64,000 bases of DNA from Cellulosimicrobium sp. ES-005 (GTDB lineage Bacteria; Actinomycetota; Actinomycetes; Actinomycetales; Cellulomonadaceae): contig NZ_CP159290.1 of assembly GCF_040448685.1 (NCBI RefSeq), positions 4,791,881 to 4,855,880 of the forward strand, in the 5' to 3' direction. Under the pieces are notes generated by a model that worked only from the letters and a program-made list of their open reading frames with translations, was not told where the DNA came from and made no database searches. Below, piece by piece: positions 52,965-62,745 of the stretch; position 1 is the stretch's first letter; each line of letters opens with the position of its first letter. Position numbers and translations under genes: made by a program.

Positions 52965-53720
52965 GTGTCGACAGTGACGGCAGGCGAGCAGACCACGCCC
53001 CGCGAGGGTTCCGAGCACCGGCGGGTGCTCCTCAAGCTGTCGGGCGAGACGTTCGGCGGCGGGCAGATCGGTCTGGCGCCGGACGTCGTCCAGCGCGTGG
53101 CCCAGGAGATCGCGGACGCGGTCGCCCAGGGCGTGCAGGTCGCCATCGTCGTCGGCGGCGGGAACTTCTTCCGCGGCGCCGAGCTCTCCCAGCGCGGGCT
53201 CGACCGCGCGCGTGCCGACTACATGGGCATGCTCGGCACCGTCATGAACTGCCTCGCGCTCCAGGACTTCCTCGAGCAGGCGGGGGTGAAGACGCGCGTG
53301 CAGACCGCCATCACGATGGGCCAGGTCGCCGAGCCGTACATCCCGCTGCGGGCGATCCGCCACCTCGAGAAGGGCCGCGTCGTCATCTTCGGCGCCGGCG
53401 CCGGCATGCCCTACTTCTCCACCGACACGGTCTCCGTGCAGCGCGCCCTCGAGACGCACTGCCAGGAGGTCCTCATGGGCAAGAACGGCGTGGACGGCGT
53501 CTACACCGCCGACCCGCGCAAGGACCCGTCGGCGACGAAGCTCGACCACCTCACGTACACCGACGCGCTCGTCAACGACCTCGGGGTCATGGACGCGACG
53601 GCGCTGAGCCTGTGCCGGGACAACGACGTGCGGATGCGCGTCTTCGGCATGAGCGAGCCGGGGAACGTCACGCGTGCCCTGGTCGGCGAGAATATTGGCA
53701 CACTGGTCACGACCGACTGA
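52965..53720 (+). CDS. pyrH: UMP kinase
   Basis: A 251-residue hexameric UMP kinase of the amino-acid-kinase fold. Landmarks: [76 protein letters not shown] (ATP/UMP site), [24 protein letters not shown] DGVYTADP and [20 protein letters not shown]. Start GTG 52965 has AAGGA just upstream; GTG 52974 is an alternative. It opens the pyrH-frr-cdsA-rlmN group after the tsf terminator, but no clear promoter was picked out between them. Confidence 0.95.
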   Translation: MSTVTAGEQTTPREGSEHRRVLLKLSGETFGGGQIGLAPDVVQRVAQEIADAVAQGVQVAIVVGGGNFFRGAELSQRGLDRARADYMGMLGTVMNCLALQDFLEQAGVKTRVQTAITMGQVAEPYIPLRAIRHLEKGRVVIFGAGAGMPYFSTDTVSVQRALETHCQEVLMGKNGVDGVYTADPRKDPSATKLDHLTYTDALVNDLGVMDATALSLCRDNDVRMRVFGMSEPGNVTRALVGENIGTLVTTD

Positions 53721-53766
53721 CGACGGACACCGCACGACCCCACCGACGAACGACGAAGGAGCACTG

Positions 53767-54324
53767 GTGATCGACGAGACCCTCCTCGAGGCCGAGGAGA
53801 AGATGGACAAGGCCGTCGAGGTGGCCAAGGAGGACTTCGCCGCGATCCGCACGGGCCGTGCGAACGCCGCGATGTTCAACAAGATCACGGTCGACTACTA
53901 CGGCGCGCCGACGCCGCTGCAGCAGCTCGCGTCGTTCACGGTGACCGAGGCGCGCACGATCCTCGTCTCCCCGTTCGACAAGAGCTCGATCACGGCGGTC
54001 GAGAAGTCGCTGCGCGACTCCGACCTCGGCGTGAACCCCTCCAACGACGGCAACGTCATCCGGGTCGTGCTGCCCGCCCTCACGGAGGAGCGCCGCCGTG
54101 ACTTCGTGAAGCTCGCCAAGGCGAAGGCCGAGGACTCGCGCGTCGCGATCCGCAACGTGCGCCGTCGCGCCAAGGAGGAGCTGGACCGCATCGCGCGCGA
54201 CGGCGAGGCCGGCGAGGACGAGGTCGGGCGCGCCGAGAAGGAGCTCGAGGCCCTCACCAAGGCGCACGTTGACCAGGTGGACGCGCTCCTCGCGGGCAAG
54301 GAGAGCGAGCTGCTCGAGGTCTGA
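53767..54324 (+). CDS. frr: Ribosome recycling factor
   Basis: A 185-residue RRF which, with EF-G, splits post-termination ribosomes. Landmarks: [100 protein letters not shown] and [15 protein letters not shown]. Length equals the family's. The GTG at 53767 has AAGGAG 5 nt upstream. 46 nt after pyrH; co-transcribed. Confidence 0.96.
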   Translation: MIDETLLEAEEKMDKAVEVAKEDFAAIRTGRANAAMFNKITVDYYGAPTPLQQLASFTVTEARTILVSPFDKSSITAVEKSLRDSDLGVNPSNDGNVIRVVLPALTEERRRDFVKLAKAKAEDSRVAIRNVRRRAKEELDRIARDGEAGEDEVGRAEKELEALTKAHVDQVDALLAGKESELLEV

Positions 54325-54356
54325 GCACCTCGTCCGGCGAGCTCTTCCACGCACCG

Positions 54357-55214
54357 ATGACCGACACCTCCTCGACGGCCGCCGGCGACAGCACCTCCGC
54401 GGCGCGCGCTCCCCAGGCGGGCCGCAACCTCCCCGTGGCGATCGCGGTGGGCCTCGGCCTGCTCGCGCTCGTCGCGGCGAGCCTCGCCTTCCGGCCCGAG
54501 TTCTTCGTGCTGCTCGCGACCGTGGCGGTCGGCGCCGCGCTGTGGGAGCTCGCCCAGGCGTTCAAGCGCCGCGAGCTGCACCTCCCGCTCCTCCCGCTCC
54601 TCGTGGGCACGGTCGGCATCCTCGTGTCCTCGTACTACTCGGGGCCCGAGGCCCTGCTCGTCTCCTTCATGCTCACGGTCGCGGGCGCGGTCGTGTGGCG
54701 GGTCATCGACGGGTCGGGGACGGCGGCGGTGCGCGACGCCGCGGCGGCCACGTTCGCGGCGGCGTACCTGCCGTTCATGGCGGGCTTCGTGATGCTCATG
54801 CTGGCCGCTCCCGACGGGCGCGTGCGGGTCCTGATCTTCATCCTGCTCGCCGTCGCGAACGACGTCGGCGGGTACGTCGCCGGCGTCCTGTTCGGGCGCC
54901 ACCCGCTGGCCCCCTCCGTGAGCCCCAAGAAGTCCTGGGAGGGGCTGGCGGGCTCGTTCGTGCTCGCGACGGCGGTCGGCGTGGTCGGGGCCGTGGTGGG
55001 CCTCGGGGCGAGCCCGTTCGTGGGCGTCGCGCTGGGCATCCTCGCCCCGCTCACGGCGACGGTCGGCGACCTCGCCGAGTCGATGATCAAGCGCGACCTA
55101 GAATTGAAGGACATGGGGTCGCTCCTGCCCGGTCACGGAGGCATCCTGGACCGGCTCGACTCCATGCTCCTCACCGCCCCGTTCGTGTACGTGCTCCTCG
55201 CGCTGGCCGTCTGA
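54357..55214 (+). CDS. cdsA: Phosphatidate cytidylyltransferase
   Basis: A 285-residue membrane enzyme making CDP-diacylglycerol from phosphatidate and CTP. About seven to eight hydrophobic segments; the C-terminal signature is [18 protein letters not shown] and [20 protein letters not shown] followed by [19 protein letters not shown], matching S-x(n)-KRxxxxKD-x(3-5)-PGHGGxxDRxD. A ~22-residue polar tail precedes the first span. ATG 54357 lies 32 nt after frr in the same operon. Confidence 0.95.
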   Translation: MTDTSSTAAGDSTSAARAPQAGRNLPVAIAVGLGLLALVAASLAFRPEFFVLLATVAVGAALWELAQAFKRRELHLPLLPLLVGTVGILVSSYYSGPEALLVSFMLTVAGAVVWRVIDGSGTAAVRDAAAATFAAAYLPFMAGFVMLMLAAPDGRVRVLIFILLAVANDVGGYVAGVLFGRHPLAPSVSPKKSWEGLAGSFVLATAVGVVGAVVGLGASPFVGVALGILAPLTATVGDLAESMIKRDLELKDMGSLLPGHGGILDRLDSMLLTAPFVYVLLALAV

Positions 55215-55285
55215 CAGCCGTCCGACGACCTGCTCGCACCGCGGTGCGAACCGTCCGCACGACCCCCCCACGCTTGGACCTCCTC

Positions 55286-56431
55286 ATGACCGTCCGTTCC
55301 GTCCGCCCGTCCGCGGAGTCGAAGCCGCTCCCGCTCGTCATGACCGCGCCCCGGCGCGGCAAGCCGCCGCGCCACTTCGCCGACCTCGCGCCCGAGGAGG
55401 TGCGCGACGTCGTCGTCGAGCTCGGGGAGAAGCCGTTCCGCGCCAAGCAGCTCGCGACGCACTACTACGCGCACCTCACGCGCGACCCCGAGGCGATGAC
55501 GGACCTGCCGAAGGCGACGCGCGACGTGCTCACGGACGCGCTCTTCCCGCCGCTGCTCACCGCGGCGCGCCGGATGGAGGCCGACGGCGGGACGACCGTC
55601 AAGACGCTGTGGCACCTCTTCGACGGCGCCAAGGTCGAGTCGGTGCTCATGCGGTACCCGCAGCGCTCCACGCTGTGCGTGTCGAGCCAGGCGGGCTGCG
55701 GCATGGCGTGCCCGTTCTGCGCGACGGGGCAGCTCGGCCTCACGCGCAACCTCTCCGTCGCCGAGATCGTCGAGCAGGTGCGCTCCGCCGCCCGGTCGCT
55801 CGCGGACGGGGAGATCCCCGGCGGCCCGACCCGGCTCAACAACCTCGTGTTCATGGGCATGGGGGAGCCGCTCGCCAACTACAAGGCCGTCATGGGCACG
55901 GTCCGACGCCTCGTGGCGCCGGCCCCGGACGGGCTCGGCATGTCGGCGCGCAACATCACGGTGTCGACGGTCGGCCTCGTCCCGGCGATGCGCAAGCTCG
56001 CCGACGAGGGGATCCCGGTGACGCTCGCGCTGTCGCTGCACGCCCCCGACGACGACCTGCGCAGCGAGCTCGTGCCGATCAACACGCGGTGGAGCGTCGA
56101 CGAGACGCTCGACGCGGCGCGGCACTACTTCGAGGTCACCGGACGGCGCGTGAGCATCGAGTACGCGCTCATCAAGGACATGAACGACCACGCGTGGCGT
56201 GCCGACCTGCTCGGCGAGAAGCTCAACGCCCGGGGTCGCGGCTGGGTGCACGTCAACCCGATCCCGCTCAACCCGACGCCCGGCTCGATCTGGACGGCCA
56301 GCGACCCTGCCGTCGAGGCGGAGTTCGTGGCACGATTGCGCGGTCACGGGATCCCGACGACGATCCGTGACACCCGCGGCAGCGACATCGACGGTGCCTG
56401 CGGGCAGCTCGCGGCAGAGGAGGACGAGTGA
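55286..56431 (+). CDS. rlmN: 23S rRNA/tRNA m2A methyltransferase RlmN
   Basis: A 381-residue radical-SAM enzyme that methylates A2503 of 23S rRNA and A37 of some tRNAs. The [4Fe-4S] motif is [20 protein letters not shown] (CxxxCxxC). The N-terminal accessory domain has [20 protein letters not shown]; later motifs are [40 protein letters not shown] and [20 protein letters not shown]. The second catalytic Cys lies near the C-terminus ([13 protein letters not shown]). ATG 55286; MTAPRRG further in is possible. Its stop overlaps the next GTG by 4 nt. Confidence 0.95.
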   Translation: MTVRSVRPSAESKPLPLVMTAPRRGKPPRHFADLAPEEVRDVVVELGEKPFRAKQLATHYYAHLTRDPEAMTDLPKATRDVLTDALFPPLLTAARRMEADGGTTVKTLWHLFDGAKVESVLMRYPQRSTLCVSSQAGCGMACPFCATGQLGLTRNLSVAEIVEQVRSAARSLADGEIPGGPTRLNNLVFMGMGEPLANYKAVMGTVRRLVAPAPDGLGMSARNITVSTVGLVPAMRKLADEGIPVTLALSLHAPDDDLRSELVPINTRWSVDETLDAARHYFEVTGRRVSIEYALIKDMNDHAWRADLLGEKLNARGRGWVHVNPIPLNPTPGSIWTASDPAVEAEFVARLRGHGIPTTIRDTRGSDIDGACGQLAAEEDE

Positions 56432-56979
56432 GTTCGCTGTTCACCACGGTCGGCAAGACCCGGAACGGGTACGACCCCGAGGAGGTCGACGACTTCTTCG
56501 AGCACGCCCGCGACGTGTACGAGGGCCGGGTGCAGGAGCGGCTGACCAGCACCGAGATCCAGGCCTCGGTCTTCGACCTGGTCCGTGGGGGGTACGACAC
56601 GCACGAGGTCGACGCGGCGCTGGACCGCCTCGAGGGTGCGTTCATCGCGCGCCAGCGCGCCGAGTACGTCGCCGCCCACGGCCAGCAGGCCTGGATGAAC
56701 GCGCTCGCCGAGCGCGCCCGGTCGCTCTACGGCCGCCTGGGCCGCCCGGACGGTGAGAAGTTCGCGCTCGCGGAGCGCGGCAAGCCTGCGTACGACATCG
56801 ACGACGTGGACGACCTGTGCGACCGGCTCGTCGCCTACTTCGACCGTCAGGTGCCGATCACCGCGGCGGAGATCCGCTCCGCGACGTTCGGCCGTGCGCG
56901 GGGTCGCGACGGGTACGCGGAGGGTCCGGTCGACGCGTTCTTCGCCCGCGCCATCGAGGTCCTGCTCGGCGTCGAGTGA
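56428..56979 (+). CDS. DivIVA-domain-containing protein
   Basis: A 183-residue protein with three short DivIVA-like units: [20 protein letters not shown] with [13 protein letters not shown], then [20 protein letters not shown], and [20 protein letters not shown] with [13 protein letters not shown]. Each carries the FxxxRxGYxxxxVDxxL-like signature that contacts membranes in DivIVA/Wag31. It lacks the long coiled coil of Wag31, so it is not the polar-growth protein itself. Role unknown. GTG 56428 overlaps rlmN and its stop overlaps the methyltransferase start: a tight operon. Confidence 0.88.
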   Translation: MSSLFTTVGKTRNGYDPEEVDDFFEHARDVYEGRVQERLTSTEIQASVFDLVRGGYDTHEVDAALDRLEGAFIARQRAEYVAAHGQQAWMNALAERARSLYGRLGRPDGEKFALAERGKPAYDIDDVDDLCDRLVAYFDRQVPITAAEIRSATFGRARGRDGYAEGPVDAFFARAIEVLLGVE

Positions 56980-57764
56980 CGACGCATCAGGACCCGACGC
57001 GCGTGAGCCTCGATCCGCGGACGTCCGCGAACCCGCTGGTGCGCCGCGCCGCCTCGTGGCTGAAGGCGGCCAACGACCGGCACCCGTGGAACCACAACGA
57101 GCACTTCCACGGCTGGGTCGTGCGCCGGGTGCCGCGCGGCGCCCGGGTCGTGCTCGACGTGGGCTGCGGGGCCGGCGTGCTGCTCGGCCGGCTGCGCGGC
57201 CGGGCTCCCGAGGTCCACGGGATCGACGCCGACGCGGGCATGGTCGCCCAGGCTCTGGCGCGCCTCGCCGCCGACCCCGCCGTGACCGTCCGGCAGCTCG
57301 GGTTCGACGACGTCCGCTCGCCCGACGACGTCCGCTCACCCGGCGAGCCCGGTCCTCGGGAACGCCCCACCGGCCCGGACGCCCGGGTGGGCGGGGGCTA
57401 CGACGCGGTGACGATGGTCGCGGTGCTGCACCATCTCGACCTCGACGACGGACTCGCGCACGCCCGCAGCCTCCTCGCCCCGGGCGGGCGGCTGCTCGTC
57501 GTCGGCCTCGCGCGCGTGGTGTCGGCGCGCGACCTCGCGGTCGACGTCCCGTCGGCGCTCCTCAACCCCCTCGTGGGCCTCGTCAAGCACCCGCGCCGAG
57601 CCCGGCCCGGGGATCCCGGGACGGACGCCCCGGGCATGCCGGTCCGGGACTCGCGGCACACCGTCGACGAGATCGCGCGCACGGCCCGGGCGCACCTGCC
57701 CGGGGTGCGCGTGCGCCGTCGGCTCTTCTTCCGGTACACGCTCGAGTGGACGGCCCCGCGCTGA
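56976..57764 (+). CDS. Class I SAM-dependent methyltransferase
   Basis: A 262-residue methyltransferase. Motif I is [18 protein letters not shown], the acidic loop is [14 protein letters not shown], and post-motif residues are [20 protein letters not shown] and [16 protein letters not shown]. The region [10 protein letters not shown] before motif I and the C-terminal [20 protein letters not shown] match the UbiE/Methyltransf_11-like group. An 18-nt direct repeat (DDVRSP twice) lies in the middle. Substrate unknown. GTG 56976 overlaps the DivIVA-domain gene by 4 nt. Confidence 0.85.
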   Translation: MTTHQDPTRVSLDPRTSANPLVRRAASWLKAANDRHPWNHNEHFHGWVVRRVPRGARVVLDVGCGAGVLLGRLRGRAPEVHGIDADAGMVAQALARLAADPAVTVRQLGFDDVRSPDDVRSPGEPGPRERPTGPDARVGGGYDAVTMVAVLHHLDLDDGLAHARSLLAPGGRLLVVGLARVVSARDLAVDVPSALLNPLVGLVKHPRRARPGDPGTDAPGMPVRDSRHTVDEIARTARAHLPGVRVRRRLFFRYTLEWTAPR

Positions 57765-57819
57765 CGCGTCGGGACACGCCGTGCGCACGCACCGCCCGCG
57801 GCCTGGGAGGATGGGAACC

Positions 57820-59019
57820 ATGCCCGACGGACCCGCCCCCGCCCTCCGCACCGTGACGATCCTCGGCTCGACCGGGTCGATCGGCACGCAGGCGATCGAC
57901 GTCGTCCAGGCCCACCCCGACCGGTTCCGCGTCGACGCGCTCTCGGCGGGCGGCGGAGACGTGGAGCTGCTCGCGCGCCAGGCCGCGACGCTGGGCGTGC
58001 GCGCGGTCGGCGTCGCCGACGCGTCGCGCGCCACGGCGCTGGGCGAGGCGCTGGCGCGCGCCTTCGCCGGACGTGCGGACGTCCCCGAGGTGCTCGCCGG
58101 GCCCGACGCCGCCGCTGCGCTCGCCGCCCGGGGGAGCGACGTCGTCCTCAACGGCGTCACGGGTTCCGTCGGGCTCGGCCCGACGCTCGCCGCGCTGCGC
58201 GCCGGGTCCACGCTGGCCCTCGCGAACAAGGAGTCGCTCGTCGCCGGGGGTGCCCTGGTGCGCGCGGCGCAGCAGCACGCCGACCAGATCGTGCCCGTCG
58301 ACTCCGAGCACTCGGCCATCGCGCAGTGCCTGCGGTCCGGGACGCGGGCCGAGGTGCGCCGCCTGATCCTGACCGCCTCCGGCGGGCCCTTCCGCGGGTG
58401 GGACGCGGACGCGGTCAAGGCGGCGACGGTCGAGCAGGCGCTCGCGCACCCCACGTGGGCCATGGGTCCGGTCGTCACCGTGAACTCCGCGAGCCTCATG
58501 AACAAGGGCCTCGAGCTCATCGAGGCGCACCTGCTGTTCGACGTCCCCGCCGACGACATCACGGTCGTCGTCCACCCGCAGTCCGTGGTGCACTCGATGG
58601 TCGAGTTCGTCGACGGCTCGACGATCGCGCAGGCGTCGCCCCCGGACATGCGCCTGCCCATCGCGCTCGGGCTGTCGTGGCCCGAGCGGCTCGACCCCGT
58701 GACCCCGCCGTGCGACTGGACGGCCGCGACGTCGTGGACGTTCGAGCCCCTCGACGACGCCGCGTTCCCCGCGGTGAGCCTCGCGCGCGCCGCCGTCGCG
58801 GCGAGCGCGACCCACCCGGCGGTCTACAACGCCGCCAACGAGGAGGCCGTCGCGGCCTTCCTCAGCGGACGCGCAGGTTTCGGTGACATCGTGACGACCG
58901 TCGAGCGTGTGCTCGCGGCGCACGACGGAACCTCCGCGGACGCCGTGACGTTGGACGACGTGGCGGAGGCCGAGGCCTGGGCGCGCGCCCGCGCGCGCGA
59001 GATCCTGGACCGCCGGTGA
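57820..59019 (+). CDS. dxr: 1-deoxy-D-xylulose-5-phosphate reductoisomerase
   Basis: A 399-residue enzyme of the MEP isoprenoid pathway, reducing DXP to MEP with NADPH; target of fosmidomycin. Landmarks: [20 protein letters not shown] (NADPH site), [43 protein letters not shown], and [23 protein letters not shown] 57820 has GGGAGG 9 nt upstream; ATG 57811 would be inside the site. The adjacent rseP and dxr order is conserved in actinobacteria. Confidence 0.96.
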   Translation: MPDGPAPALRTVTILGSTGSIGTQAIDVVQAHPDRFRVDALSAGGGDVELLARQAATLGVRAVGVADASRATALGEALARAFAGRADVPEVLAGPDAAAALAARGSDVVLNGVTGSVGLGPTLAALRAGSTLALANKESLVAGGALVRAAQQHADQIVPVDSEHSAIAQCLRSGTRAEVRRLILTASGGPFRGWDADAVKAATVEQALAHPTWAMGPVVTVNSASLMNKGLELIEAHLLFDVPADDITVVVHPQSVVHSMVEFVDGSTIAQASPPDMRLPIALGLSWPERLDPVTPPCDWTAATSWTFEPLDDAAFPAVSLARAAVAASATHPAVYNAANEEAVAAFLSGRAGFGDIVTTVERVLAAHDGTSADAVTLDDVAEAEAWARARAREILDRR

Positions 59020-59074
59020 CGAGCAACCGTCCGGTCGCGTCGAGCGCCCGGGCCGAGAAGGAGCAGAGGGACAG

Positions 59075-60385
59075 ATGGCGACGCTGATCGGCATCCTCGT
59101 GATCGTGGTCGGGATCGTCGTCTCGATCGCGCTGCACGAGGTCGGGCACATGGTGCCCGCGAAGAGGTTCGGCGTCCGCGTGAGCCAGTACATGGTCGGG
59201 TTCGGCCCGACCCTGTGGTCGCGCACCCGGGGCGAGACCGAGTACGGGTTCAAGGCGATCCCGCTCGGCGGCTACGTCCGCCTCGTCGGCATGTACCCGC
59301 CCGCGCCCGCCGGTGCGCGCCCGCGGGGGAACGGCTTCTTCTCGCAGGTCGTCGCCGACGCCCGCGACGCGAGCACCGAGGAGATCCGGCCCGGCGAGGA
59401 GCACCGGGCCTTCTACAACCTCTCCGCGCCCAAGAAGGTCGTCGTCATGCTCGGCGGTCCCTTCATGAACCTCCTCATCGCGTTCGTGCTCATGGCGATC
59501 GTGTGCGTCGGCATCGGCCTGCCCGCCGTCACGACGACGGTCGGGTCCGTGTCCGCGTGCGTCCCGTCGGTCGTCGCGACCGAGCAGGAGGAGTGCGCGG
59601 CCACGGCCGACCCGTCGCCGGCGGCCGCCGCCGGACTGGAGCCGGGCGACACCGTGGTGTCGTTCGACGGCACGGAGGTCACCTCCTGGGACCAGCTCTC
59701 GGGGATGATCCGCGGCTCCGCCGGCCAGGCGACGCCCGTCGTCGTCGAGCGCGACGGCGAGCAGGTCGACCTCACCATCACGCCCGTCGACGTGGAGCGC
59801 CAGGTCGTCGCCGAGGACGGGACGCCCGTCGTGGACGAGTCCGGCGACCCGGTGACCGAGCCCGCCGGCTTCGTCGGCTTCACCCCGACGGTGGAGCGGC
59901 AGCCCACGGGGATCGGCGTCGCGGCCGAGGCCACGTGGCAGCAGGTGAGCGGCACGGCGGGGATCATCGTCACCCTGCCCGTGAAGGTCTACGAGGCCGC
60001 CCAGGCCGCGTTCACCGACGCGCCCCGCGGCCAGGACTCCGTGATGAGCGTCGTCGGCGTCGGCCGTGTCGCGGTGGACGTGGCAGGTGCCGAGAGCCCG
60101 GTCCTCGACCGCGTCGTCACGATGCTCATGCTGCTCGCCGCGCTCAACGTGGCCCTGTTCGTCTTCAACCTCATCCCGCTGCTGCCGCTCGACGGCGGGC
60201 ACGTCGTCAACGCCCTCTACGAGGGGGCCAAGCGCACGGTCGCCCGGGTCCGCGGCCTCCCGCGCCCCGGCCCCGCGGACCTCGCCCGCATGATGCCCGT
60301 CGCGTACGTCATGTTCGTCGTCCTCGTCGGCGTCGGCGCCCTCCTCATCCTCGCCGACATCATCGACCCCGTCCGCCTGACCTGA
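59075..60385 (+). CDS. rseP: Site-2 protease-type zinc metalloprotease RseP/Rip1
   Basis: A 436-residue M50 intramembrane protease. The first span contains the zinc motif HEVGH (His21, Glu22, His25); GFGPTLWSRTRGETEYGFKA and IPLGGYVRLVGMYP follow; a PDZ domain lies in the middle (PSPAAAAGLEPGDTVVSFDG); the third zinc ligand is in LIPLLPLDGGHVVNALYEGA (Asp373). The mycobacterial homologue (Rip1) cuts anti-sigma factors; substrates here are not evident. An extra acidic stretch (PVVDESGDPVTEPAGF) is inside the PDZ region. ATG 59075 has GAGGGACAG upstream. A perfect hairpin follows. Confidence 0.94.
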   Translation: MATLIGILVIVVGIVVSIALHEVGHMVPAKRFGVRVSQYMVGFGPTLWSRTRGETEYGFKAIPLGGYVRLVGMYPPAPAGARPRGNGFFSQVVADARDASTEEIRPGEEHRAFYNLSAPKKVVVMLGGPFMNLLIAFVLMAIVCVGIGLPAVTTTVGSVSACVPSVVATEQEECAATADPSPAAAAGLEPGDTVVSFDGTEVTSWDQLSGMIRGSAGQATPVVVERDGEQVDLTITPVDVERQVVAEDGTPVVDESGDPVTEPAGFVGFTPTVERQPTGIGVAAEATWQQVSGTAGIIVTLPVKVYEAAQAAFTDAPRGQDSVMSVVGVGRVAVDVAGAESPVLDRVVTMLMLLAALNVALFVFNLIPLLPLDGGHVVNALYEGAKRTVARVRGLPRPGPADLARMMPVAYVMFVVLVGVGALLILADIIDPVRLT

Positions 60386-60391
60386 GCGCAC

Positions 60392-60434
60392 GGACGGGCC
60401 CGGGACCACGCCTCTGCGGGTCCCGGGCCCGTCC
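60392..60434. terminator. Hairpin terminator between rseP and the minus-strand GH31 gene
   Basis: 60392-60407 pairs perfectly (16 bp) with 60419-60434; loop of 11 nt. TCTTGCG follows on the plus strand. It lies between convergent operons. Confidence 0.75.
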
Positions 60435-60474
60435 TCTTGCGCGACGTCTTGCTGACCGCTACGCCGGAGCCGCG

Positions 60475-62745
60475 CTACGCCTGGAACACCGGCGCGAGGC
60501 GCTCCCACGCGTCGGTGCGGACGTACACGGGGATGACGTCGCGCGGCACCGGACGGGTGACGACCTGGCCCGGGCCGCGTCGCTCACCCGTGGCGGGTCG
60601 CCCCGTCCACGCGTCCACCCAGTCGCCGGCCGGGAGGTACGTGCTCCACGACGTGGCTCCCTCCTGCGTCACCGGGTGCACGAGGAGGTCGTCCCCGAGC
60701 TGGAACTCGTCCGCGTGCGCCCACACGTTCTCGTCGTGCGCGTGGTCGACGAACAGGCCGCGCATGAGCGGCGCGCCCGTGGCGATCGAGCGGCGCGCCT
60801 GCTCGGCGACGTAGGGCACGAGCCGCTCGCGGAGCTGGGCGTAGGCGCGGAACACGTCGACGACCTCCGGGTCGTCGTTCGTCTCCGCGACGTACCACGG
60901 TGTGCGGTCGCGCAGCGGCCGCCGGTGGTGGTTGAACTCGGAGTGGTACTGCATGACGGGGGTGAACGTCGCGGCCGCGACGCCGCGCAGGTACAGCTCG
61001 GAGCCCGGCACGGGGCCGGAGAACCCGGCGAGGTCCCAGCCCCAGTAGACGATGCCGCACGCCGAGGCGGTGATGCCCGCGGTCATGGACCAGCGGAACG
61101 CCTCCCACGTGGAGTTCTCGTCGCCCGCCCAGTGCAGGCCGTGCGCCTGCGAGCCGGTGAACCCGGCGCGGGAGAACGTCACGGGTGCCTTGCCGTTCTT
61201 GCGCAGCAGGTCGCCGAACGCGCGCGCGTAGTGGACGGGGTACAGGTTGTTGCCCTCGTCGCCGCGGCGCCCGTCGCCGTATCGGAGCTCGTCGCCCCAG
61301 GCGTGCTCGCCGCCATCGGTCTTGAAGCCGTCGACGTCGAGCTCGCCGACGAGGTACTGCCGCCGCGCGGTCCACCACTCGCGGCCCTCGGGAGTCGACA
61401 GGTCGGCCATGAGGGACTGCGGGAACCACCACCCGCGGTTGTGGTACGCGCTGCCGTCGGCCTCGCGGACGGCGTGCCCGGCCGCGACCATGGCACGGCC
61501 GTCGGCGAGAACCTGCGCGTCGTGCGGCACGTCGGGGCCGAGGTCGTGCTCGGTCTTGAGGAGCGGGATCTGCCACAGGACGACCTTGACGCCGCGAGCG
61601 TGAAGCTCGTCGATCATGCCCTGAGGGTCGGGCCACGCGCCGTCGGCCGGGTAGGTGAAGTCGTCCGCGGAGTGTGGTGCGCCGTCGGCATGGACCGCGT
61701 ACCGGGCGTCGCGGAAGATCGTGATGCCCTCCTCGTCGCTCCACGCTTCGATGACGACCACGCCCACGGGGATGTCGAGATCACGGTGCGCGTCCATCTG
61801 GCTCATGACGAGCTGCTGGGTGTTCCACTCGTTGCCGGAGGCCCACAGACGCAGGACCCACTCAGGGAGCTCCTCGGCGCGACCGACCTCGTCGCCGAAC
61901 GCCTTGAGGACCGCGGTCGGGTCGCCCTCGTAGACGCCGACGTCGAGCGCCGCGTCGTCCCCGAGCGCGGCCTCGATCACGAGACGATCGGGCGCCGTGG
62001 CGGCGACGTCGTACCAGGTGCGGCGCGAGGTGCGGACGTGGAAGCCCCAGCCCTCACCGCCGACGACGTGCGCGAACGGCATGGGCAGGTAGGTGCGGCC
62101 CGTCGCGCCCTGCGACTTGTACTGCTCGAACACGACGGCGTCGAGGCGCTTGCCGCGCTGGTCGACCGCGTCGAAGCGCTCGCCGAAGCCGACGACGTGC
62201 TCGGAGTCGGCGAGGCGGAACGCGAGGCGCACGCGGTGCGCGCGGTCCTGGTCGACCCACCACTCGACCGAGCCGGGGACGACGAGGGGGTGCTCGTCGG
62301 CGGGGACCCCGCCCACGGTCACGCCGCGGGAACCGGCGGGGGCGGTCGAGGTCCACGCGCCCGCGCTGACCTCGAACCACTCGGTGCTCACGCCGTCGGC
62401 CGTGAAGCGGTAGCGGTAGCGGCGCCCGGCGTCGAGGACGGGGCTGGTGGCGTGCCAGGCGCCGTCGGCGGCGAGCTGGCCCGCCTGCGCCGCGGCGAGG
62501 TGGCCGTCGCCGCCCGCGAGGGCCGCCGCGTCGGCCGGCGAGACAGAGCCGGGCGCGACGCCGAGACTCGTGACCTGCTCGCCGTCGTCCCACTCGCACG
62601 TGACGGCGACGTCGGCGGGGGCGTTCTCGACGACGACGCCCAGGCTGACGGCACTGCCGGCGTGCGGGCGTACGGGCACGCGCTGGTCGGCCGACGCGGC
62701 GTAGGGGTGGCCGATGCCGGCCGGGCGGTGGATCAGGGTCGTCAT
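60475..62745 (-). CDS. GH31-family alpha-glycosidase
   Basis: A 756-residue intracellular glycosidase (no signal peptide). A long beta-rich N-terminal domain precedes the GH31 barrel, which starts near PEWVLRLWASGNEWNTQQLV. The nucleophile is Asp477 in DGFKTDGGEHAWGD; the acid/base is Asp542 in HWAGDENSTWEAF; VYWGWDLAGFSG and the distal RERLVPYVAEQARRS follow as in the family. Length is family-typical. KTDGGE resembles the xylosidase-like KTDFGE of YicI, so alpha-xylosidase or alpha-glucosidase are both open. Its ATG overlaps the stop of the upstream GH15 gene, so both are coupled. Confidence 0.9.
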   Translation of the reverse strand: MTTLIHRPAGIGHPYAASADQRVPVRPHAGSAVSLGVVVENAPADVAVTCEWDDGEQVTSLGVAPGSVSPADAAALAGGDGHLAAAQAGQLAADGAWHATSPVLDAGRRYRYRFTADGVSTEWFEVSAGAWTSTAPAGSRGVTVGGVPADEHPLVVPGSVEWWVDQDRAHRVRLAFRLADSEHVVGFGERFDAVDQRGKRLDAVVFEQYKSQGATGRTYLPMPFAHVVGGEGWGFHVRTSRRTWYDVAATAPDRLVIEAALGDDAALDVGVYEGDPTAVLKAFGDEVGRAEELPEWVLRLWASGNEWNTQQLVMSQMDAHRDLDIPVGVVVIEAWSDEEGITIFRDARYAVHADGAPHSADDFTYPADGAWPDPQGMIDELHARGVKVVLWQIPLLKTEHDLGPDVPHDAQVLADGRAMVAAGHAVREADGSAYHNRGWWFPQSLMADLSTPEGREWWTARRQYLVGELDVDGFKTDGGEHAWGDELRYGDGRRGDEGNNLYPVHYARAFGDLLRKNGKAPVTFSRAGFTGSQAHGLHWAGDENSTWEAFRWSMTAGITASACGIVYWGWDLAGFSGPVPGSELYLRGVAAATFTPVMQYHSEFNHHRRPLRDRTPWYVAETNDDPEVVDVFRAYAQLRERLVPYVAEQARRSIATGAPLMRGLFVDHAHDENVWAHADEFQLGDDLLVHPVTQEGATSWSTYLPAGDWVDAWTGRPATGERRGPGQVVTRPVPRDVIPVYVRTDAWERLAPVFQA